Of a DNA stretch of 8,192 bases, positions 1 through 4,648 are shown in pieces. Source of the DNA: Anaerobutyricum stercoris (lineage in GTDB: Bacteria; Bacillota; Clostridia; Lachnospirales; Lachnospiraceae); the NCBI GenBank assembly GCA_019116455.1, contig DXBR01000118.1:1-8192 (forward strand). Reading direction: 5' to 3'. Positions within the stretch are counted from its first letter, which is position 1; each line of letters opens with the position of its first letter. The position numbers and the translations under genes were made by a program. The notes beneath the pieces are model-generated. The model made no database searches. It was not told where the DNA came from and worked only from the letters and a program-made list of their open reading frames with translations.

Positions 1-97
1 TGCCTGTTGTGCTTCAAAACATGCCACGTCCAGATAAGCGTCATCATCTGCTGTTTTTCCCAATGCATTCAAACATAACCAGAGAACGGTTATACAT
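1..97 (-). pseudogene. Start of HEPN-domain toxin partner of MntA, partial, probable frameshift
   Basis: This is the 5' end of a gene that runs off the left edge. In the frame ending at base 1, the last 72 bases read as 24 codons with ALGKTADDDAYLDVACFEAQ near the end. The pattern 'DDAYLDVACFEAQQA' fits the helix of HEPN proteins, where Q-Q-A normally follows an aromatic/Cys-rich segment. HEPN proteins are usually encoded directly after an MNT nucleotidyltransferase, and here the upstream gene is one. The natural start would be the ATG at 97-95, which overlaps the MntA stop codon (ATGTATAA), but that frame hits TGA at 46-44. The HEPN frame has no ATG, only a TTG at 72-70 that would remove most of the first helix. 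A single-base deletion would join the two frames. So the gene is probably frameshifted, or uses TTG. HEPN assignment is moderate because only 24 residues are visible. Confidence 0.5.
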
Positions 98-503
98 TGT
101 GCTCATAGACAATTACTCCTTCCTCCACAGAATCTTTAAGAACAGTACCATCCAAATATGCATAATCGACCACATCTGCATTTCCTTTAGTAACAGAAGA
201 AATCGTCTGTCTCATATTTTTAGTAAAAGGTTTTAATACTCCTTCTTTATCATAGCAGTCCTGGTTCCAGTCAATACAGATATCTAAGTCGCTGGTGATA
301 TCACAGTCATACCTTGTGGAACTGCCGAAAATAATGATACGACGAACAGCCTGGTCGTTTTTCGCCTGACCTACAATTTGAGCTACCATTTTTTGCTTTA
401 ATGGATGAATCCTGTTTACATTTTTAAAAGCATTATCACTGATCACCCGGTTAAATTTCCAGTTTTTTGATTTCCTTGCCATCAAATATTCTTGTGTTGT
501 CAT
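90..503 (-). CDS. MNT-type nucleotidyltransferase (MntA-like antitoxin)
   Basis: The 137-residue protein has a minimal nucleotidyltransferase fold of the DNA polymerase beta superfamily. Residues 60-74 give the exact GSX10DXD signature (G60, S61, D72, D74), preceded by the hydrophobic strand RRIIIF. A third acidic residue sits in NADVVDY (D110 or D113). In the known HepT-MntA systems the MNT protein adds AMP to the HEPN ribonuclease and neutralises it; that role is inferred here from the motif plus the HEPN-like start that overlaps its 3' end. Residues 1-57 form a basic N-terminal extension (KSKNWKF, NAFKNVNRIHPLKQK). The ATG at 503 is preceded by AGGTGATAGC; an in-frame Met at residue 8 is a possible alternative. 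The gene starts 80 bases after another MNT gene on the same strand, so the two may be co-transcribed. Confidence 0.8.
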   Translation of the reverse strand: MTTQEYLMARKSKNWKFNRVISDNAFKNVNRIHPLKQKMVAQIVGQAKNDQAVRRIIIFGSSTRYDCDITSDLDICIDWNQDCYDKEGVLKPFTKNMRQTISSVTKGNADVVDYAYLDGTVLKDSVEEGVIVYEHNV

Positions 504-583
504 GCTATCACCTGCCTTCTGAATATTGTTGTATCTATCTTTAAAATCCCTGTTTTAATTTTTAATATTATTGACAATTTTAA

Positions 584-931
584 CTATTTAGAGTCCGTCA
601 GATATAAGTAGATTCCTTCTTTTTCTATATTACTATAAAAAGGATACACAGGCAGCCATTTTTTAAAATGTTCTTCACTTTTTGCCATAGGTTTGATATC
701 CAAATCATAATCCATGTTAAAATCGTAAGTCATGTCAGATAACTGATGTCGGTATTTTTTTATCTCCATATCAGAAATATCCAGCAAAATCATTATATCA
801 ATATCAGAATCCTCGGTATAATCGCCCCGTGCATAAGAGCCGTAGAGTGTTATGGATTTGATATGAGAGCCGTATATTCCTATTAATTTTGTTACATATT
901 TTTCTAATAATATCTGAATAGTTGTTGCTAT
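584..931 (-). CDS. MNT-type nucleotidyltransferase with apparent ATA start codon
   Basis: The 115-codon frame encodes a second, different MNT nucleotidyltransferase. G31-S32 and D43-I-D45 form the GSX10DXD motif (GSYARGDYTEDSDID), and D78 in YDLDIKPM fits the third catalytic aspartate. The first internal ATG (codon 47, at 793) lies after the catalytic motif, so starting there would give a protein without an active site. No ATG, GTG or TTG occurs in frame between the upstream in-frame stop at 955-957 and the motif. Instead GGAGG at 939-943 is followed, seven bases later, by ATA (931-929), exactly where a start is expected. Either ATA initiates inefficiently (ATT at codon 5 is another non-standard option) or an ATG was lost by a single G-to-A change. 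The gene follows the CHAP-like gene by 23 bases, so coupled translation is possible. No HEPN partner follows it. Confidence 0.7.
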   Translation of the reverse strand: MATTIQILLEKYVTKLIGIYGSHIKSITLYGSYARGDYTEDSDIDIMILLDISDMEIKKYRHQLSDMTYDFNMDYDLDIKPMAKSEEHFKKWLPVYPFYSNIEKEGIYLYLTDSK

Positions 932-954
932 ATCATCACCTCCAAGGAAAACAT

Positions 955-1530
955 TTACTTCATCTTAGCAGATTCCACATTACTATATTTCCCATAAATT
1001 TTTTTCCCTTTATACACTTTATATGCACGTACTTTATAATAGTACCGTGTCCCTGCCTTTATATTTGCATTTTTATAGACATTGGTATTCTTTTTTACCG
1101 TTTTAAAAAGCCGGTATCCGCTGTTCTTTTTTGTCGAACGATAGATCTGATTTCCCTTTACATTGGACAATTTTGTCCATTTTAGTTTTATTTTTTTGCC
1201 GAATACTTTTTTTGTTTTTAATGTACCAACAGGTATGATGGACGTCGGAATTCCGGTTCTGTTGGCGCACCAGGCAACGAATTCTGAACACCAGGAACGG
1301 CCCGGCTGGCCTGCCCAGCTGGAATAAACAGTTTCTCCTGTACCTGACTCTGTATAACCCAGTTGTGATTCTGCCACCGAGATAATGTCCTCACAATAAT
1401 TTCCTGACAATTCCGGCACCGGATAACTTCCGCAGAACGCAGCGTCTACATTATGTGGAAAAAAATTACAATTTAAACTAACAATCAGACTGGCCATAAG
1501 TCCCATTTTGATACATTTACTATATTTCAT
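955..1530 (-). CDS. Secreted truncated CHAP-like amidase joined to fibronectin-III-like domain
   Basis: The 191-residue protein begins with a signal peptide (basic MKYSKCIK, hydrophobic core to about residue 20, likely cleavage after VDA at 28-30). Residues 46-99 match the N-terminal half of CHAP/NlpC-type peptidoglycan amidase domains: CEDIISVAESQLGYTESG, then SWCSEFVAWCANRTGIP, with the presumed catalytic Cys at 81. The usual second half, with the GDLIFF strand and the catalytic His (HVGIV), is absent. From about residue 103 the protein changes abruptly into a Lys-rich fibronectin-III-like repeat (KLKWTKLSNVKGNQIYRS, then YYYKVRAYK, ending at YSNVESAKMK), a domain used for wall or matrix binding. 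It looks like an internal deletion fusing two parts of a larger wall-associated enzyme. Catalysis is therefore doubtful. GAGGGAAGG lies before the ATG. Confidence 0.72.
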   Translation of the reverse strand: MKYSKCIKMGLMASLIVSLNCNFFPHNVDAAFCGSYPVPELSGNYCEDIISVAESQLGYTESGTGETVYSSWAGQPGRSWCSEFVAWCANRTGIPTSIIPVGTLKTKKVFGKKIKLKWTKLSNVKGNQIYRSTKKNSGYRLFKTVKKNTNVYKNANIKAGTRYYYKVRAYKVYKGKKIYGKYSNVESAKMK

Positions 1531-1591
1531 GGCTTCGCCTTCCCTCGCGGAACTATCTAAATATATTATTCAAAGCAAATATTCTTTTATG

Positions 1592-1621
1592 ATTATACTA
1601 CTTCGCTTTTTCCAAAATCAA
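1592..1621 (-). promoter_or_regulatory. Likely promoter of the CHAP/MNT gene cluster
   Basis: On the minus strand TTGATT (1621-1616) and TATAAT (1597-1592) are separated by 18 bases, placing a start site about 55-60 bases ahead of the ATG at 1530. A second TATAAT on the same strand at 1668-1663 lacks a good -35. This is pattern evidence only. Confidence 0.5.
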
Positions 1622-1883
1622 ATCTGCTACACACTTTTTATCATCTCTGAATATTTACTAACATTATATCATTTTTCAATAAAACGAGGAAATATTTTCT
1701 CTTCCTAAAAAATCCAGCTCCTATCTACTCCCATTATAACCGCCAGAAACTAAATCAAAACTGTAACGATCTGAATCAGATTTCTTCCAGAGCGGCACAT
1801 TTTTTCAACGAGTGATTTTTGTTAGAACATTTGTTAGAACACGCCAATTTTTGATGATCTTGAGAAAAGGAATCATTATTCTG
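1622..1883. other. Gene-free stretch between promoter and tRNA terminator
   Basis: No convincing coding region is visible. The stretch holds a tandem 11-base direct repeat (TTGTTAGAACA at 1819-1829 and 1831-1841) and a short palindrome ATCTG-AAT-CAGAT near 1770. On the minus strand the repeat can be read as VLTNVLTKITR followed by a stop, similar to repetitive tails seen on some tyrosine integrases, but no other integrase sequence is present. Confidence 0.5.
1819..1841. repeat. Tandem 11-base direct repeat beside tRNA-Pro
   Basis: TTGTTAGAACA occurs twice with a 12-base period (1819-1829 and 1831-1841), about 100 bases beyond the tRNA 3' end. It could be chance or a remnant of an integrated element. 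Confidence 0.6.
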
Positions 1884-1929
1884 AAAAATAAAAAAACACC
1901 GGATAACCACTGTTTAAGCGGTTATCCGG
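1884..1929 (-). terminator. Intrinsic terminator of tRNA-Pro
   Basis: A perfect 10-bp stem (CCGGATAACC at 1899-1908, GGTTATCCGG at 1920-1929) with an 11-base loop is followed on the minus strand by GTG and a run of T residues (1890-1896), then more T-rich sequence. It begins 16 bases beyond the tRNA 3' end. Confidence 0.88.
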
Positions 1930-1944
1930 CTTCTAAAAATGTAG

Positions 1945-2018
1945 TCGAGGCGACGGGACTCGAACCCACGGCCTCTGCGTCCCGAACGCAGCGCTCTACC
2001 AAACTGAGCCACGCCTCG
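1945..2018 (-). tRNA. tRNA-Pro (CGG anticodon)
   Basis: The 74 bases fold as a full cloverleaf: acceptor stem CGAGGCG pairing with CGCCTCG, D-arm GCTC/GAGC around AGTTTGGTA, anticodon stem CTGCG/CGCAG with loop TTCGGGA, a short variable loop, and T-arm with TTCGAAT. The anticodon CGG lies at 1984-1982 and reads the proline codon CCG. A discriminator A is at 1945; the CCA end is not encoded and must be added after transcription. It is transcribed alone from its own promoter. Confidence 0.95.
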
Positions 2019-2031
2019 ATGCAACGATAAT

Positions 2032-2060
2032 ATTCTATCAAATCATAAATATTATGTCAA
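2032..2060 (-). promoter_or_regulatory. Sigma-A promoter of tRNA-Pro
   Basis: On the minus strand TTGACA (2060-2055), a 17-base spacer and TAGAAT (2037-2032) form a near-consensus promoter. The predicted start is about 6-8 bases before the mature tRNA 5' end, so the 5' leader would be very short. Confidence 0.88.
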
Positions 2061-2062
2061 GG

Positions 2063-2092
2063 TTTTTTTGGATTTTTTTTGACCGTTTTTTT
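2063..2092 (-). promoter_or_regulatory. Phased A-tracts (UP-element-like) upstream of the tRNA promoter
   Basis: Three A-tracts on the minus strand (2063-2069, 2073-2080, 2086-2092; 7, 8 and 7 bases) lie immediately upstream of the -35. Their centres are about 10.5 and 12.5 bases apart, close to the helical repeat, which favours DNA curvature and contact with the RNA polymerase alpha subunit. The functional role is inferred from known stable-RNA promoters. Confidence 0.55.
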
Positions 2093-2110
2093 AAACTAAA
2101 ATACCGGGAT

Positions 2111-2151
2111 AAAAACAACCCGGACAGATGTCTGCTCTGCATTTGTCCGGG
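2111..2151 (-). terminator. Intrinsic terminator of the CNNM/CorC gene
   Basis: A 12-bp stem (2119-2130 with 2140-2151, CCCGGACA/TGTCCGGG core and one G-U pair) with a 9-base loop is followed on the minus strand by TTGTTTTTATC. It sits 39 bases after the stop codon. Confidence 0.85.
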
Positions 2152-2189
2152 ATTACTGCGGCTGTTATCTAAAAATATAAGAAGCCGGG

Positions 2190-3614
2190 TTATTTTGTTT
2201 TTGTATCTTTTGCTTTTGTGTCCTTGCTCTTGTTGTCTTTTGCTTTTGTATCTTTGGTATCATTCGTACTCTCAGATTCTTCTGGCGTCTCTTCTGGCAG
2301 TTCAATCCGTTCAATAGTAGCTTTTTCAATCTGGTGGTCTTTTATGTAGCTCACATGAATGTGGAGCTGCGCAACTTCCAGATCGATATTTTGCGGGCCG
2401 TCCTGTGGAATCAGACCGAGAATGTCGAAAACGAGACCGCCCAAAGTATCATAATCATCGTTTTCCAGATCTATGCCAGTTTCCTCTTTGATTTCGTCCA
2501 GAGGAATATTGCCGTTGATTTCCCATGAGGAATCAGTCTGCTGTTCAATTTGTGGATCGGAGCTTCCGAAGTCGGGGATATCTTCGCTGAGCTCGCCGAC
2601 AAGCTCTTCGATCAGGTCATTTAAAGTTACGATACCGACCATGCCGCCATATTCATCAAGGATGACGGCAAGAGAGTGATGTCCCTGTTTCATGTTTCGG
2701 AAAAGTACGTCAGCCTTAACTGTTTCTGGTACAAAATACGCAGGACGGACGGCTCCTTCCAGCACACTTTGCCGCGTTTTGTCAGAAAGACGGAAATAAT
2801 CTTTGGCATTCAGAATGCCGACAACCTGATCCGGGGAGTTATCGCAGACAGGGTACAGAGTATGTCTGCTGTCGTGGATTATCTGTTCCCATTCTTCGTC
2901 GCTGTCCTCCAGAAAAAGAATGGTTACGTCGGTACGATGGGTGGCAATTTCACCAGCCATCAGATCGTCAAATTCAAAAACATTTTGAATAAATTCTTTC
3001 TCTTCATAGTCGATGGCGCCTTTTTCGCTTCCTGCATCGACCATCATGCGAATTTCTTCTTCACTTACCGCGTCGTCTGTTTCTGTTGGATCAATACCGC
3101 ACAGGCGGAGAATAGCGTTGGTGGACAGGGAGAGAAACCACACGATTGGTTTAAATAAAGTAGAAATTGCACTGACCAGCCCGGAGATTGCCAGGGCGAG
3201 CTGTTCGGATTTTTTCATGGCGATTCGTTTTGGGACAAGCTCGCCAAAAATCAATGTAAAATACGATAAAATCAATGTAATCACTACAACGGAAAGTGTG
3301 TTCAGCGTGGAACGTGGAATACCGATACCCAGACCGATGAGGAACTCCACCAGCGGGTCGGAAAAATTATCCGCTGCAAACGCACTGCCCAGGAAGCCGG
3401 ATAAAGTAATAGCGACCTGGATTGTTGAGAGAAACTTTGACGGTTCGCTGGTCAGATGAGTCAGTCGAATCGCTTTTTTGTTTCCTTCTTCCGCCATTTT
3501 TTCCAGTTTTGTTTCTTTGACGGAAAGAACGGCAATCTCTGCACTGGCAAAAATTGCATTCAGTGCAATCAGTATGACCTGAACTAATAGTAAAAATATT
3601 ATGGAATCTTCCAA
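2190..3614 (-). CDS. CNNM/CorC (HlyC/TlyC) family membrane protein, putative Mg2+ transporter
   Basis: The 474-residue protein has the full family layout. A DUF21/CNNM membrane domain (about 1-170) carries SAEIAVLSV (24-32), SKFLSTIQVAITLSGFLGSA (59-78) and FGELVPKRIAM (123-133). A CBS pair follows (about 221-343, with HTLYPVCD and LDEYGGMVGIVTLNDLIEELVGEL), then a CorC_HlyC domain (about 362-438, with WEINGNIPLDE and DDYDTLGGLVFDILG). The last 30 residues are a low-complexity K/D/T tail built on a 30-base DNA repeat. Family members move or sense Mg2+ or Co2+ at the membrane, and some Firmicutes relatives act in Mg2+ efflux; direction here is not proven. The start is TTG at 3614-3612, with AGAGG eight bases ahead. 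The nearest strong promoter lies beyond an upstream leader and terminator, suggesting attenuation. Confidence 0.93.
   Translation of the reverse strand: MEDSIIFLLLVQVILIALNAIFASAEIAVLSVKETKLEKMAEEGNKKAIRLTHLTSEPSKFLSTIQVAITLSGFLGSAFAADNFSDPLVEFLIGLGIGIPRSTLNTLSVVVITLILSYFTLIFGELVPKRIAMKKSEQLALAISGLVSAISTLFKPIVWFLSLSTNAILRLCGIDPTETDDAVSEEEIRMMVDAGSEKGAIDYEEKEFIQNVFEFDDLMAGEIATHRTDVTILFLEDSDEEWEQIIHDSRHTLYPVCDNSPDQVVGILNAKDYFRLSDKTRQSVLEGAVRPAYFVPETVKADVLFRNMKQGHHSLAVILDEYGGMVGIVTLNDLIEELVGELSEDIPDFGSSDPQIEQQTDSSWEINGNIPLDEIKEETGIDLENDDYDTLGGLVFDILGLIPQDGPQNIDLEVAQLHIHVSYIKDHQIEKATIERIELPEETPEESESTNDTKDTKAKDNKSKDTKAKDTKTK
2206..2249. repeat. 30-base-period repeat encoding the charged C-terminal tail
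   Basis: TCTTTTGCTTTTGT occurs at 2206-2219 and 2236-2249, exactly 30 bases apart, and encodes the repeated DTKAKD units at the end of the CNNM/CorC protein. Such in-frame repeats can vary in copy number between strains. Confidence 0.7.
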
Positions 3615-3669
3615 AGTAAAAACCTCTTTCTTTTTATAATTGTTTGAAACATATTACATATTTTCCCTG

Positions 3670-3725
3670 AAAAAAGCATGAGACATGACCCGTCTATCAT
3701 TATTGATACACAGGACATGTCTCAT
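3670..3725 (-). terminator. Large hairpin plus T6: leader terminator or attenuator
   Basis: A perfect 10-bp outer stem (ATGAGACATG at 3678-3687 with CATGTCTCAT at 3716-3725) encloses an imperfect inner stem ending in a TATCA/TGATA helix with loop TTAT. On the minus strand it is followed by GC and six T residues (3675-3670). The hairpin begins one base after the stop codon of the 22-codon leader frame, and the CNNM/CorC start codon is 55 bases further on. On the plus strand there is no T-run, so it works in the minus direction. Confidence 0.82.
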
Positions 3726-3794
3726 TTAGTATATGAACAGATTTAATTTATAATCACCATTATCAGGGTTAGCGTCATTATCACTAGTATCCAT
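3726..3794 (-). CDS. Candidate 22-residue leader peptide upstream of CNNM/CorC gene
   Basis: An ATG at 3794-3792 opens a 22-codon frame ending in TAA at 3728-3726. The first 14 residues are acidic: Asp at 2, 5, 7, 11 and 14 and Pro at 10; the end is hydrophobic (KLNLFIY). AAGGAGG (3814-3808) lies 13 bases before the ATG, somewhat far for an optimal site. The stop codon abuts the terminator hairpin, and a perfect sigma-A promoter lies about 60 bases upstream of the ATG. I do not recognise the peptide. Position and acidic/proline content resemble Mg2+-responsive leader peptides such as E. coli MgtL, and the downstream gene belongs to a Mg2+ transporter family; this is inference. An overlapping hydrophobic frame (3743-3805) competes for the same ribosome binding site but has no standard start codon at its beginning. 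Confidence 0.45.
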   Translation of the reverse strand: MDTSDNDANPDNGDYKLNLFIY

Positions 3795-3858
3795 CTTCTG
3801 GTAATAACCTCCTTGAAAAATAAAAAAATGTGATATTAATAAAATGATACCGAAACTA

Positions 3859-3887
3859 ATTATATCGTGACATATATACTATGTCAA
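3859..3887 (-). promoter_or_regulatory. Perfect consensus sigma-A promoter of the CNNM/CorC leader
   Basis: On the minus strand TTGACA (3887-3882), a 17-base spacer and TATAAT (3864-3859) match the consensus exactly. Predicted start is near 3852. The transcript would either end at the hairpin about 180 bases on or read through into the CNNM/CorC gene. Confidence 0.9.
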
Positions 3888-3945
3888 GAAAAGATTTGTG
3901 GTGCCTGATTAAAGAAATTTGTGATGGTTGATGAAAAAAAGTGTG

Positions 3946-3980
3946 TTTGTTCCGCTGTGATAAATACATTTGTTCCGCTG
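3946..3980 (+). promoter_or_regulatory. 12-base direct repeat, candidate LytTR-regulator binding site
   Basis: TTTGTTCCGCTG occurs exactly at 3946-3957 and 3969-3980, a 23-base period. LytTR regulators bind pairs of about 9-base direct repeats with a GTT core and a period of about 21-22 bases, and the operon downstream encodes a LytTR regulator. The 9-base core TTTGTTCCG recurs at 7478-7486, next to the promoter of another gene. Binding is inferred. Confidence 0.45.
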
Positions 3981-3984
3981 AATC

Positions 3985-4007
3985 GTAATAAAAATGCATT
4001 TTATTAC
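3985..4007. repeat. Inverted repeat upstream of YbjN/LytTR operon
   Basis: GTAATAAAA (3985-3993) and TTTTATTAC (3999-4007) form a perfect 9-bp inverted repeat around ATGCA. It has no flanking T-run, so an operator is more likely than a terminator. The sub-sequence AAAATGCAT recurs at 4072-4080, near the predicted transcription start. Confidence 0.5.
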
Positions 4008-4054
4008 AAAAAATGGGCAGATTATGTCATAGAGAAGAAAAACTACTCTTTTTT

Positions 4055-4063
4055 TGATATAAT
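4055..4063 (+). promoter_or_regulatory. Extended -10 promoter of the YbjN/LytTR operon
   Basis: TGATATAAT gives an extended -10 (TG-n-TATAAT, hexamer 4058-4063). The -35 region 17 bases upstream (AAGAAA) is poor, consistent with a promoter that needs an activator. The predicted start is near 4070, leaving about 65 bases of leader before the YbjN gene. Confidence 0.6.
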
Positions 4064-4136
4064 ATATTCATAAAATGCATAACAAATGACCTGAAGATAC
4101 GATGATTTTATATTAATTATTTAAAGAGGGGAAGAA

Positions 4137-4592
4137 ATGATTACGACAACACTTTTTGAGAAAATCGAGCAGTGGCTTAATGAGAATAAATGGGAGTATA
4201 GAAGCCGGGAAAATGCGGGAATTATTGAGATTGACATGGGATTAAAATGTGAATTAAAACAATGTCAGGTTATTGTATGGATGAAAGAAGGGCAATGTGT
4301 TGTGATGGGCAGAGTTCCAATCAAAGCGGAAGAAGATGCCCGGGAGAGGATTGCCGAATATTTTTGCAGAGTAAATTACGGACTGTACTCCGGACATTTT
4401 GATTTGAATTACAGTGATGGGGAGATTCGGTATAAAACGTATTTGCCGGAAAGTACTGATCCCGATGCGCAGAGGGAAAATATCGGCGAGGCTCTGATTC
4501 GTCCGGCGATGATGTTTGATGCGTATGGCCCGGGAATGATGAAAGTATGGCGGCAGGAAAAAGCTCCCGCGCAGGCGATGGAAGAAATGTAA
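4137..4592 (+). CDS. YbjN domain-containing protein
   Basis: The 151-residue soluble protein matches the YbjN family, which has a fold like type III secretion chaperones and was first described as a sensory-transduction regulator; a biochemical role is not settled. Supporting features are the N-terminal helix (FEKIEQWLNENKWEY), alternating strands (IIEIDMGLKCELKQCQVIVWM), and the family's hallmark segment FCRVNYGLYSGHFDLNYSDG (76-95) followed by EIRYKTYLP. No signal peptide or membrane segment is seen. GAGGGG lies six bases before the ATG. It is the first gene behind the extended -10 promoter, and the LytTR regulator gene follows after 56 bases with no terminator, so the two are probably co-transcribed. 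Confidence 0.82.
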   Translation: MITTTLFEKIEQWLNENKWEYRSRENAGIIEIDMGLKCELKQCQVIVWMKEGQCVVMGRVPIKAEEDARERIAEYFCRVNYGLYSGHFDLNYSDGEIRYKTYLPESTDPDAQRENIGEALIRPAMMFDAYGPGMMKVWRQEKAPAQAMEEM

Positions 4593-4648
4593 TACGTAAA
4601 ATATGATGGCAACGCAGAGATAAGACTGTAAAAATGAGAGGACATAGG

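Larger units (their letters stand above)
3888..4054. other. Divergent intergenic region with repeats
   Basis: No coding region is visible. The stretch lies between the minus-strand leader promoter and the plus-strand YbjN/LytTR operon promoter. It contains a 12-base direct repeat (3946-3980) and a 9+9-base inverted repeat (3985-4007), listed separately as candidate regulator sites. Confidence 0.6.

Noticed and set aside
1812..2030. Plus-strand reading frame of 72 codons across the tRNA region
   Set aside because: Its second half is the antisense of tRNA-Pro and its middle is the tRNA terminator; no ribosome binding site. Such antisense-tRNA products are common false predictions.
2676..3459. 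Long plus-strand frames opposite the CNNM/CorC gene
   Set aside because: They are shadows of a well-matched 474-codon gene on the minus strand, lack ribosome binding sites and show no recognisable domain.
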